Shown piece after piece: positions 1 to 11,027 of a stretch of 64,000 nt of DNA. This DNA is from Daucus carota subsp. sativus (Eukaryota > Streptophyta > Magnoliopsida > Apiales > Apiaceae). The stretch lies in the NCBI RefSeq assembly GCF_001625215.2, contig NC_030385.2, forward strand, positions 28,141,135 to 28,205,134, written 5' to 3'. A program made the translations under genes and the position numbers. The number at the start of each line of letters is the position of its first letter. Position 1 is the first letter of the stretch. The notes beneath the pieces were generated by a model. The model saw nothing but the letters and a program-made list of their open reading frames with translations, searched no databases and was not told the DNA's origin.

Positions 1-139
1 TCTGCTACATGTTCAATCCCTTTGGCTTGCCTGCTCTCAGTACACACACACACACACAGAGTAGTATGTGAAATATTTATTGTACTAGTGAAATCCACAA
101 AAATGGATATGGGCTGATTTGATATGAGTGATAATGAAG

Positions 140-3100
140 GTGTCAAGGAACATTGATCTGGTGTATGGAGGGGGGAGCATTGGCCTGATGGGATTGATTT
201 CTCAAGCTGTTCATGATGGTGGTAGGCATGTTATTGGGTAAGCTTACTTCTGTTACTGTAGTACAGTAATACTAGTACTACTACTCCAGTAGCATTTTCT
301 ATCTCAAATTCCACCATTTATAATCTCAATAAGAATGTTCAAATGTTCTGTTTGATAACAATTGTTTTTGCTATCCCCTAAAAACTCTGTTTTGTCATGT
401 TTTTATCTGCAGGGTTATTCCCAAGACGCTCATGCCTCGAGAGGTATGTCTGTCCTGCTATGCTCAACAAAGTTTTTGGCCTTTTACTTATTTTATAAAG
501 GAAAAAAGAAAAATCACTGCAACACTAGTATCTCCAGTTTCTTTGAGTTGAGCTTTTATTTGATGCTTGCTTGCTTCTAAAAATACCCATTTTTGCCTTC
601 TATAGGACCCTTGTTTGGTCACTAAAATACATATAGTCTAGTGATCTTGTCCAATTTTCTTTTCTGCTCCTCATTTCTTGGAGGATAGGAAGGGAAAAAA
701 TATATGTCAATAAAGTGTTTGAAAATTAATTGGTTTTGAAAAAGATCTTGGTGACTGCTTAGGCTTATCTAATATCTATCCATAGTAGTGTTGTACTAGC
801 TGTTGTAATTCTAAATATTTTGAGCTCTCAAAGGTGGTCTGTAAATTTCATTTTCAAAACAGTCCTTTATTACCTGTTCATCATGATTACAGTTCCCCTG
901 TTGTGTTTTCTTGGCTTTTCCTTAGGTATATCTACTGTTTATACATATGAGTATTAGTAGCATTTCTGGGACATGAGCTGCTTGTCTATTACAGTATGTC
1001 TAGTTTTCTTGATTTTAGTTCTTGGACCAATCCACCTGCAACTCTCATCATTGCTTCCCCTGCACAACTTGCACAACCACCCATACAAATATACTCTCTC
1101 TCTTGGTTTCTCTTCTTATTTGTTTAATATTCTTGTGTTTTGGGTTTTGGTACTATTTGCAGTTAACTGGTGAAACAGTGGGGGAAGTGAAGGCAGTAGC
1201 AGATATGCACCAAAGGAAAGCTGAGATGGCTAGGCACTCAGATGCTTTTATTGCATTGCCAGGTTAGTACAAGGCCTGCAATTTTCCCACTGTTTTTTAA
1301 CAATATATTAGGAAGATGAACACATATAATGGTGGAGTTTTTATATTTTCCATTTGCACCACTGCTAATAATGCAAGTAAATATTCATAGAATGGAATTG
1401 TGTGTATATACTAGCCAAAGCTCCACTCTGGGCTCTTATAACTTGATACTGCCAAAAATAGTCTAGCATTCTTCTATGGTGAAAGCAACTGCTGAAGCTC
1501 CCATTATGAGTTTCTTAAATATCTCACACAGAGCCCAAGACCCATCAATAGAAAGCAATCCTCCCAGCCTTAAATGTTGACTGATGACATACTGCACTGA
1601 ATCCACAGAGTTTCTCATCCTGACTTGCTCTGTCTCCATGATTAACATTAGTCAATACTCATACTTTTGGGCATAGTACCTATCTATTTTTATCCTTTTA
1701 TAGAAAAATTTAGTACTCCCTCCATCTCAAATTAGATGACCCCGTTGACTTTGGGCACACAGTTTAAGGTTCATTGACCGCATAGTTACATGTCTTATTT
1801 TTAAAATTTTATTTTTGCAAATAAATATTTAAATATGAAATTTTTATTTACAAAAGAAAAAATAAAAAAATAAATTTCGGAAGTAGACGGTCAATGCATC
1901 TAAAGTTACGTGCTCAGAGTCAACGGGATCATCTAATTTAGGATGGAGGTAGTATTTCATAATATGTTCAAATTGTCATTTCCAACTATCACCATTCGAC
2001 CTTTGGAAGAAACAGTGCTCATGATCACTCATTTCGAGGCCTTCTAATAAGCATCAGCTCACACTCATATATATATACACTGTCTGACTGTCATCAATAT
2101 CCCTGGAGACACAAGACATGAAAAAAATAAAATTAACTGTAATTGTAAGTGGATCATGCAAAGCACATTTGTGAAGATTATGTCTCTGATACAAGCAGAA
2201 GCTTTGGGTGTATAGACAATAAATACAGCTTTTAAATGAAAATATTACCACTGTTAGAACTTATTACCAAACCTTCAAAAACAATGATATTCAACATGGT
2301 AAAATTAATATTTGTCAAAATTATCATGCAGCTATGAATAAGGGATTAAATGCAATTATGAATTACCATGCACCTCCGTTAGAGTTTATTTTAGATTACT
2401 ACTACTATTTCTTTTATTCTATGCAACTGACATAGTTAATGTCCTTGGGAGCATTTCTGACCTTAGTGTTTAAGTGACCAAACAAGTAACTCTCCACTGT
2501 GATAAGTAAACTGGTAAAGATGACCACTCATGTTGTTGTACGGTCATAAAATTAACAATCTAATCTTATTTTGATTTTTATTTTAGGTCTAGCCTGTATC
2601 TCTCGTCAGCCTTTTGGCATTTTTAATGTTGTGATTGGTGTTTTGACAGGAATGTGTCAATGGCAGATTGATGTTAATCTATTAGATTATATTACATTTC
2701 CCTATCAATGTATGTTAAAGTAGATGATTGTTGTGCATTCAGGTGGTTATGGCACTCTTGAGGAACTCCTTGAAGTAATAACTTGGGCTCAACTTGGTAT
2801 CCATGAGAAACCGGTAACTTCACTGCATATATAATACAATGTGGAGGTTGTCGACCAGTCTGATGTACTCTTAAACTTAATTTACTAAAAGGGTAAAATA
2901 ATTGTACATTTTGGCAGGTGGGACTGCTCAACGTGGACGGATACTACAACTCGTTACTGTCATTTATTGACAAAGCGGTTGAGGAAGGCTTCATTAGCCC
3001 AAGTGCGCGCCATATTATCGTATCTGCGCCAACAGCAAAAGTGCTGGTTAAGAAATTAGAGGTAATTTTTTTGCCAGAAGTTAAAAAGGAAGACTCTTGT

Positions 3101-3347
3101 TTCAACACATGTTCTGACTTTCTTTTTAAACGCATATTGTCTAGACTTTAGATGAAAGAGAAATACAGTGTAGTGTTTATTATGTCATCAGAAAAACAGA
3201 TGAATTTACTATATCTAGTAGAAGCTTGAGCCTTGTTTTTTATGTTTGTTTTTGTAGGAGTATGTTCCCCGCCATGAGATAGCTGCTTCTAAGTTGAACT
3301 GGGAGACAGAGCAGCTTGCTTACCCTCCAGCATATGATATCTCCTGA
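140..3347 (+). CDS. LOG: Cytokinin riboside 5'-monophosphate phosphoribohydrolase (LOG family), 5' partial
   Basis: LOG enzymes release active free-base cytokinin from cytokinin riboside 5'-monophosphates, in cytosol and nucleus. Visible exons are 140-237, 413-443, 1163-1262, 2743-2813, 2918-3061 and 3258-3347; their sum is 534 nt, exactly 178 codons with the TGA. The first exon (about 35-40 residues) lies left of the window. Seen directly: the nucleotide-binding segment [10 protein letters not shown] in the first visible exon, and the family signature [12 protein letters not shown], which contains PGGxGTxxE and is split by an intron. [13 protein letters not shown] and [21 protein letters not shown] are typical of plant LOGs. 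No internal stop or frameshift. The third visible intron (1263-2742) is long and holds a Stowaway MITE. Which LOG paralogue this is cannot be said. Confidence 0.95.
1716..1952. mobile_element. Stowaway-type MITE inside a LOG intron
   Basis: The element begins CTCCCTCCATCTCAAATTAG and ends with the near-perfect reverse complement (CTACCTCCATCCTAAATTAG when read from the right). It is flanked by TA on both sides (1714-1715 and 1953-1954), the Tc1/mariner target duplication. Length 237 bp, no coding capacity. The terminal repeats continue inward through CCGTTGACT and GCAC, giving about 45 bp of pairing. Confidence 0.88.
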
Positions 3348-4325
3348 TGAATTTGGGTAGAACAGTATGGTAGATGAATGATATTTGGCAACGAAGAAGC
3401 TAACTGAAGATTACTATTAGTTTTTACTGTTTGGAGATGGGGATTCGTTCTTTTTGTAAATTACTGCTAAATGACCTCAGTTTAAACTTGTTTAGTACTC
3501 TATCTCCACTTGAAAGTTGTTTACTTTGAAATCATTGTAAGTATTTAGTACTTAATTGATGCATATGAAATTTCCTCCAATGTGGTTGACATGTTTTAGT
3601 GATTTTCTTCCAAATACAAAATAGCATTCTCGAATACCTTTGCTACAAGAAAGAAAGAAGCATTGTAAAATACAGACCAACTTAGGATAACAAGGAGTGG
3701 ATATATGGATCATGCATGCTAGCAAAGCTGAAGAGAAGCCATCTTAGGGGCAAATGTATAGTCTGCAACAATGATCAACTAGGTACATATTAATGTAATG
3801 GAATGGAGAATGGAGGGCCATGAAATGAATGAAGCTGAAGTCAGGGGTCCATCTCTTGGGGGGATTCATATGGATGTAGCTATAATGCCAAATGCTCTAT
3901 ATGCCAATTGTCATTCTATGTTCCCCATGATTGTTATTCCTGGTTTATACACTGAGAATGTTGGCGAAAAGTATGTATTGAGGATGCTTATGGCCTTTGT
4001 ATGCCCATTTCTTGCCATTTTTCGGGTTTTCGGATAGAGTTCCGTTCTCTCTTCTTCTTCTTGGAGGAATGAGATAATGGGAGGTGGAGCAGGATGACTA
4101 GGGAAGGGGAGAGGAAGAAAGGAGTGAAAGGAGCATGTGGGTGAGCATGGAGATATTGGTTTGGTTGGGTTGGGACAATGAAAGGGTGGCTTGGAACTAT
4201 CAACTATGGTCCCTGTTTTGATATTGTTTGTTGTACTACATACAACCTGTTCCTGTTTCTGAATTGACCCCATCCCAACTCAAGGAATCTTCGGAGGTTA
4301 ACATTTCGAAATTGATGCAGTTTAT
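3348..4325. other. Intergenic stretch after LOG
   Basis: Holds the LOG 3' untranslated region and flanking DNA. Open frames here (for example around 3800-4040 + and 3910-4270 -) show no recognisable domain and sit in purine- or pyrimidine-skewed DNA, so none is called as a gene. No clear transposon ends were seen. Confidence 0.6.
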
Positions 4326-4552
4326 GGGGCCGTTTGGGTTAGCTTAAAAGAAATGACTTCTGGCTTAAATTAAAGAAGTGGAGTAGAAGTGAAAAGTAAA
4401 TGAGTTAATAAAGTATTTGGAAAAAAAGTAGAAGCTGTGAGAGAGAAGCCAGTAATCTCAGCTTTTTAAAAGTGCTTCTACTTCTTTACACAAACAGATC
4501 AAATAAAGTAGAAGCTAGAAGCAACTTCTGCTTCTCTCCACCAAACAGGCAC
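4326..4552. mobile_element. Small MITE-like element, superfamily unresolved
   Basis: Ends are imperfect inverted repeats: GGGGCCGTTTGG on the left and CCAAACAGGCAC on the right (9 of 12 pair). The interior is rich in AGAAGC/GCTTCT motifs in opposite orientations near the two ends, as in subterminal repeats of hAT-type MITEs. A possible 3-bp TAT duplication flanks it, which does not identify a superfamily. Confidence 0.5.
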
Positions 4553-4711
4553 TATATGTTTTCCCTTTTGGAATTCAAACATGAAAATAACTCCCATTAT
4601 CACCTACTTGATGTCTGAAATGATGCTTAATCCTTTGACCAAGCATGCGCACTAATCATATAGGTTACGTTGGGGAGTATTATTTATGGTTGATTTGGTA
4701 TAAATTACTAA

Positions 4712-6353
4712 CTAGCACTCTAACCCGTGCGAGGCACAAACATGTTCTCATATGCGTGACTGGATGTTACTATTCTTGTGCTGTCAGACAATGTCAATAA
4801 TAGAGAATTAAAAATTTGAATCCTTGTTGTTGCAGTGCAGACTGCGGTATAAACATATCTTTTACTTTGTAAGCGTGCCGATAATGTGAGTTGGAAATAG
4901 TTGTCTTTAGAACAATGTAAGCAAAGTATTACAATATATTCTTATACCAGTGGTATATAACCATGATATTCAACTGGTTGTAATGTATCATCCTGATACT
5001 CCTCTGATATGAGAGTATCTTGTGGATAGTTAAGGCCCTTTCTGATTGAATATTCCTATTTCAATTAATAATTGTTGAAAATTGGCAAGTCGGTAGAGAA
5101 TTCACCCAAGAATTTAATTAAGTTTTTAAATATATTGGTCCACTCTCGTGGGAATTACACTGATACTCCTCCACCCATTGAGTATCATCCTGATACTCAA
5201 CTAGTTATGACATGTCATCATGTTAATCTTCTTATAGTCAAAAATTTTGTGGGTATTTTGAGAGCCCTCCAAACTGAATTTATGTATTTTGATTAAATAT
5301 TGTTGAGACATGATGAACATGCCGGGTATTTAGGGCCCCACCTAACTAAATATTCATATTTTGATCATATATTGTTGAAAACTGAGTATTTTGGCCGGGC
5401 ATTAACCCAAAAATTTAATTAAGCTCGCACTGATACTACTCCACCATTAGAGTAGCATCTTGATACTCAATTAGTTAGACGTATCGCCTTGCTAATCCTC
5501 TTACAATCAAATATATTATAAATATTTAGGACTCTCCCTACTAAATATTCATATTTTGGTTAAATGTTGTTGAGGTACGGGCATGTTGTCATACGTGCGA
5601 GGATGTTGCTATTTTTGTCGGAGTTGTCGCTGTCCAACAATGCATTTGACAAGAGTTTATTGTTACATAAGGTTTGGGTTCCTGTTGTAGGATGGTGCAC
5701 TAACCATTAATATGAATTAGATTTAGTAGTTCTTAATACAATGCGAGCAAAGTATTACACTGATATTCCCCTATAAGTCGAGTAGCACATATTTAACTGG
5801 CTGTTGTGTATTATCACGATACTGCTCCGACAATGAAGTATCTTGTAGATATTTAGAGACCTTCTAACCAAATATTCATATTTAGGTCAAATGTTGTTGA
5901 AAATTGGGTATTTTGACCCGACATTCACCAAGACTTTAATTAATTTTTGTTAAACATTATTAAAAATTGGATATTTTGAATTTTTATCGAGTATTTTTAA
6001 GCAAACGTATAAATACACACCCACATATAAATATATCGACGGTAAATTAATTATTCTGTTGTAAATGCTTTGATAATGTATAATATTTACAAATTTGATC
6101 ATGGATTAATTAATATGTTATCACACATATTAATTACAAACTATTAATTAGATGTATTAATGATGCAGGATAACACAATAATGTAATGATATGTATTAAT
6201 TACAAGATATTAATTATAAATATTGATGAAGCAGAAGGTTAAAAGAGTAATTTTCTATTAATGAACCAGAAGGTTAAAAGAGTAATTTTCTATGGTCAAT
6301 AAAATGTTGTTGTTGTGCTATTATATTTATAAATAGATAGATAGATAGATAGA
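4712..6353 (-). mobile_element. Helitron-like element with four degenerate internal repeats
   Basis: Read on the minus strand, the right terminus is a short hairpin (GTGC-CTC-GCAC, plus-strand 4727-4737) followed about 11 bases later by CTAG at 4712-4715, the Helitron 3' signature, inserted next to A/T. The other end lies in a GATA repeat (6333-6353) and reads TCTATC...TTTATAAATATAAT, like plant Helitron 5' ends; the exact base is uncertain. The interior has about four diverged units starting near 4930, 5157, 5428 and 5756, each with a 'CTGATACTCCTCC...GAGTATCATC' core followed by 'AAATATT..TATTTTGATTAAATATTGTTGA'. No Rep/helicase coding is seen, so it is non-autonomous. Confidence 0.6.
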
Positions 6354-6989
6354 TTTAATTTATTAATACCTGTCAATTTAATTTCTAAAAATCATTATGT
6401 ATTATGTATTTTTATAAAATTAATATGATAAGATTTATAATTAAATATTATTATATTTTAAACATTTATTAATATATTCTTAAAAATTTATCAATTGCCT
6501 TTGAGCAATTATTAATAATTTACTAATGTACTTCTCCCACCCGTTAAAGTCTTCTATTAATTTTATATTTTTAGACTATATATTTTTATATTTAAATTCA
6601 CTTTTTTGTTAAACTCTTGTTGTGTAATTGTATATTTGAATCAATGACATACTTGTGATACATAAATCTGTGTAATAAGGGAGTACATGTGTGAAATTCG
6701 GGATACAAATATATCATATTCATATCCAAAATTTTATTATTCAGATGTGATAAGTTAAAGAAATGAATATTTGACCTTCAGGGGATTGTTTAATTCCTCA
6801 TTTCTCCTATCCTATATACAAAATATATTTAACTTGCTCTCAAAAAGATATGGAATGCACACAAGCCTAGTGGTCGGTCCTTAACGTGTAATACACAGTG
6901 CCACGCGAACAGAGAAATGCATATAATATTGTAGTATACGAACCGTTCTCTGCAAAAATTTTGACACAATATTCAACTTTACACTACTC
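6354..6989. other. AT-rich intergenic stretch
   Basis: Very AT-rich sequence upstream of the laccase. No gene, RNA or transposon terminus could be supported here. Confidence 0.5.
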
Positions 6990-7200
6990 TAATATTATAA
7001 CGGTTTGTATAGTGTGTGCCCATGAGCACATACTAACGGAAATTTTTGTATTTGGAAGATTTTGATTGGTGTGGTTGGTGTATTTGCAGGGGGTCCACCA
7101 TTATCAAGAGAGAGGAACCAATCAAAATGATCTAAACACAAAATTTTCCGCGCTTAGCATGTGCCCATGGGCAAACCATAGAAAAACCGATATTCTAATT
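6990..7200. mobile_element. Inverted-repeat (MITE-like) element in the laccase promoter region
   Basis: Two arms of about 65-85 bp pair around a short centre near 7100. The left arm contains GTGCCCATGAGCACATACTA, ACGGAAATTTTTGT and GATTTTGATTGG; the right arm contains the matching reverse complements CCAATCAAAAT, ACAAAATTTTCCGCG and AGCATGTGCCCATGGGC. Pairing fades outward near 6990 and 7200, so exact ends and target duplication are not fixed. It lies about 290 bp upstream of the laccase start codon. Confidence 0.6.
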
Positions 7201-7405
7201 ATAATACTATTAATAGTAGCTTGTAAATTAATGTATTAAATCCAACAGAAACTACACTGATATCTCAACTTCCGTACACCCTTGCTTCCAAGCTTTGTTC
7301 AAAATCCTGCATTAGAGCAAAGCTTCCCTGCACTTTTTTCCTACGTTTCACCTAATGTGCTCCGTTTTCAAGTCTTCAGAATTTTTAGTCTTCACTAACA
7401 CTTGC

Positions 7406-7413
7406 TATATAAA
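7406..7413 (+). promoter_or_regulatory. Probable laccase TATA box
   Basis: TATATAAA stands 74 bp before the laccase ATG at 7487, a normal distance for a plant gene with a short 5' leader of about 45 nt. Confidence 0.6.
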
Positions 7414-7486
7414 CCAATCCATCCAACTCCATTTCTCATACAAACTCAAAACAAGATCTTCTTCCTCTGTTGAACCAAAAAAAAAA

Positions 7487-9633
7487 ATGACACTTTGCTT
7501 TAGATGGTCTCAAGCATTACTCTTTCTCTTCATCACCTGCACTGCAACTTTTATCATGGCTGATGCTGCGTTGAAGACGTATCAGTTTGATGTAAGTGCG
7601 TTGTTAACAGGCTGTAAATCTGTAATACTAGAAGTTTGATATTTGATCTTTACTCGTTAGTTAAAGCTAATTCATACTTTGTTCAATTTGATCAACAGGT
7701 CCAAGTGAAGAATGTGAGCAGATTGTGCCATGCAAAACCAATTGTTACAGTCAATGGGATGTTGCCGGGGCCTACTGTGTACGCTCGAGAAGGAGATCAG
7801 ATTCTTATAAACGTCACCAATCATGCACAATATAACTTGTCCATCCACTGGTACATAAATCTTGTTTATACAAGTTTAGTTTGGTTCCCTTATCTCATAT
7901 ATTTTGTGCCGCAACTGATACTGTGAGCATGCATGCAGGCATGGTCTGAAACAATTCCGCAATGGATGGGCTGATGGACCTGCATATATAACACAATGTC
8001 CGATTCAAACGGGGAACACTTACACTTACAATATGACTGTTAAGGGTCAGAGGGGAACGCTATGGTGGCATGCACATATTTTGTGGCTAAGAGCCACTGT
8101 TTATGGTGCCATTGTGATTATGCCTAAGGAAGGAACTCCTTTTCCATTCCCTCAACCTTACCGCGAAGCCAATTTAGTCTTGGGTTAGTTTTGCATATAA
8201 CTAATGATAGATTCGTCGTCTTTTACAGATTTTAAGAAGTTAATCATAAGTACTTATGCTGGTGATCATGAATGCAGGGGAATGGTGGAATGGAGATGTG
8301 GAAACAATTGTTAAGCAAGGGAATAAGTTGGGCTTACCACCACAAATGTCTGATGCTCATACCATCAATGGAAAGCCCGGGCCGCTCTTCCCATGTTCTG
8401 AGAAACGTAATTTCTGATTCAGCATTCATGAATTTCACTCATTCATCTACTAAAGATCTCTTTTTAATAATGACATATGTTAATTTGTAGATACTTTTGC
8501 AATGGAAGTTGAGTCCGGAAGAACATACCTGCTACGAATCATTAACGCTGCACTCAACGATGAACTCTTTTTTGCTATTGCGGGTCACACCTTGACAGTA
8601 GTAGAGATTGATGCTGTTTACACAAAGCCCTTCACGACGAGTGCCATTTTAATTGCACCAGGACAGACCACAAACGTATTAGTAAAAGCTGACCAATCTC
8701 CTGGCCGTTACTTCATGGCAGCAAGGCCTTTCATGGATGCACCAGTGCCTGTAGACAACAAAACGGCCACAGCAATCTTACAATACAAAGGAGTTTCAAA
8801 CACTTTACTTCCTACCTTACCTACACTTCCAGCTCCCAACAACACTAACTTCGCACTCAATTACACCAGCAAACTCAAAAGCCTAAACACTCCTCAATTT
8901 CCAGCTAATGTCCCTCTTCAAGTTGATCGACGCCTGTTTTACACCGTTGGTCTGGGGCAAAACGCATGCCCCAGCTGCCAGAACGGAACACAATTAACAG
9001 CATCACTGAATAACATAACCTTTGTGATGCCAAAGACAGGGCTCTTGCAGGCTCATTATTTCAACATGCCTGGAGTATTTAGGACCGATTTTCCTGACCG
9101 TCCATTAGCCCCTTTCAACTATACAGGTGCACCACTGACAGCTAATCTGGGGACTACTTTAGGCACCAGGTTAAGTAAGCTGAAGTTCAATTCTACAGTG
9201 GAATTGGTGCTGCAAGACACTAACCTCTTGACAGTTGAGTCTCATCCATTCCATCTTCATGGCTTCAATTTCTTTGTCGTGGGAAGCGGTGTAGGAAACT
9301 TTAACTCCAAGAAAGACCCTGCCAAGTTTAACTTGGTGGATCCACCTGAAAGAAATACTGTTGGAGTTCCTACTGGAGGTTGGACTGCTATCAGATTCAG
9401 AGCCGATAATCCAGGTAATAACTAGCACAAATGCGCAGATTTAGTCTAGATTTTGAGATGAATTGCTAACTAACATTTTGGATTTGCTATGTTCTGTTTT
9501 AGGTGTTTGGTTCATGCATTGTCACTTGGAACTCCACACAATGTGGGGATTAAAGATGGCTTTTGTGGTTGAAAATGGAAAGTCCGCAGAAGAATCTGTC
9601 CTGCCACCACCTAAGGACCTTCCTCCCTGCTAG
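7487..9633 (+). CDS. Laccase (multicopper oxidase), complete, six exons
   Basis: Secreted blue-copper oxidase; plant laccases oxidise monolignols and other phenolics in the cell wall. Exons 7487-7591, 7699-7850, 7939-8183, 8278-8406, 8491-9414 and 9503-9633 total 1686 nt, giving 561 aa. The N-terminus has a signal peptide ([17 protein letters not shown]) before the mature start ALKTYQFDV. All four copper-binding motifs are visible: IHWHG (split by intron 2), [18 protein letters not shown] and [16 protein letters not shown]. Many NxS/T sites suggest heavy glycosylation. Length and intron layout fit plant laccases (about 560-580 aa). A miR397-like site lies in exon 5. I cannot tell which laccase clade this is from memory; a LAC7-like protein is possible. 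Confidence 0.95.
8540..8560 (+). promoter_or_regulatory. Candidate miR397 target site in laccase exon 5
   Basis: The 21 bases encoding IINAALN match the complement of plant miR397 except at two positions: a G:U wobble near the miRNA 3' end (position 18) and an A:C mismatch at miRNA position 3. miR397 is known to target many laccases at exactly this conserved peptide. The seed-region mismatch could weaken cleavage. Confidence 0.7.
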
Positions 9634-10004
9634 ATTTTCAAGAATCGAAGAGACCTTAATTTGTTCTTTCAACCATGCATTGCATGTAAATTTCGCAAGC
9701 CATTCCAGCAAAGCTAAATTTCTTGTTTGGTCTGCAATGTTGCAATACATTCTTTTGTGAAGAGGTCTAAATGGGACCTTCACGTGTAACATAAAAGATG
9801 ATCAATGAAGTCATCAAGTTCCATGATAATTTTCTCATGATAATTTTCTTAATAATAATACGAGATCTCCATCTCGCATACAGACATATGCGCCTCCAAA
9901 TTAAAATTTATAATATATGCTACATCATTTGTAAATATTTGGGAAATTTATATTAGCCTCTCGTGTTGCATAATTATATTTCAATCTGAATAATAAAATA
10001 GTAC

Positions 10005-10169
10005 CTGACAAAAAAATAGCACAATGACATTAAATCCGGTGATGACCATGTACCACTTGGATGGAGTGAGGGAAGCCACATATACAAGAGGAAGTTGAAC
10101 GGCCCAACAAGTTTGTGTGTTGAAAGTTTCAGCCCATCTATTATCGTGGGGCGTTATCCGCTCTTTAAA
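10005..10169 (-). pseudogene. Orphan exon of an unidentified membrane protein
   Basis: On the minus strand a stretch of 165 bp (55 codons) is open in one frame and bordered by a good acceptor (ATTGCAG before 10169) and donor (CAG/GTACTA after 10005), phase 0 at both ends. It encodes a polypeptide containing RWAETFN, VQLPLVYVASLTPSKWYM and a hydrophobic tail VITGFNVIVLFFCQ. The quality of the borders and the protein-like composition suggest a real exon, but no partner exons were found on either side within several hundred bases. I do not recognise the family. It may be a remnant of a lost gene or a transposed fragment. Confidence 0.45.
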
Positions 10170-10491
10170 CTGCAATTGAGACTAACGCAAGCTGTTTCTC
10201 CGGATCTTTGCAAAAGAAATTCTAACAGTAAATAGTACTTGGTCAATAGTAGATGAGAGCGGTAATATTTTGAAAATGTCTTATGTATGACAATATAGGT
10301 AGGTGATGAATGTCCTGGGCCCCTGGCTGAATGGACATGGTTAAAAGTGAAGCAAGAAATGGTAAAAACAGAGGTCAGAGTACATATGCACATAATTCCC
10401 ACTTAAATTCTTCCCCACTAGTAGTAACAAAGCGACAGAGATTCGGGCCAAGCAGTCAGTCAATCACCTCATGGGACCAGTCCTATTTTTA
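10170..10491. other. Intergenic stretch, nothing recognised
   Basis: Short open frames on both strands, none with a recognisable domain. The next feature is the Stowaway element at 10492. Confidence 0.5.
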
Positions 10492-10847
10492 CTCCCTCCG
10501 TCCCGGTCAATAGTATACATTTCAATATAGTATAGTTCTATAAATTATTTTTAAAATTTTCTTTTTCTGTATAAAAATATAACATTTATACTTTTATACA
10601 AAAAAAAAAATTTTAAAAATAAGTTGTAGAACTATGTTTTATAAGTGCCTTAAATACATTTCAATATAGTATAGTTCTATAAATTATTTTTAAAATTTTC
10701 TTTTTCTGTATAAAAATATAACATTTATACTTTTATACAAAAAAAAAAAATTTAAAAATAAGTTGTAGAACTATGTTTTATAAGTGCCTTAAAAAACGTG
10801 TCGAGCAGTGAAAAAGAAACGTATACAATTGACTGGGACAGAGGGAG
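10492..10847. mobile_element. Stowaway MITE with an internal 139-bp tandem duplication
   Basis: It starts CTCCCTCCGTCCCGGTCAAT and ends ATTGACTGGGACAGAGGGAG, its near-perfect inverted repeat, with TA at 10490-10491 and 10848-10849. The interior consists of two almost identical 139-bp units (10516-10654 and 10655-10793), each itself a partial palindrome with TATAGTTCTATAAATTATTTT on one side and AAAATAAGTTGTAGAACTAT on the other. Unit differences are limited to a few bases around an A-tract. Confidence 0.88.
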
Positions 10848-11027
10848 TACATTTCTATACATTTAAGCAACCCATAGGCCATATGGGCCCATACCTCACA
10901 TTTTCCATACCTCACTTAAATTTTACTGTATTGTTTTCTTTGTTTAACGATCCACATATTACTATATGTTATTTTCACTGCGTTTCGACTTTTGCATAAA
11001 CCGGAAGTAGTTCATTTATATTGATAA

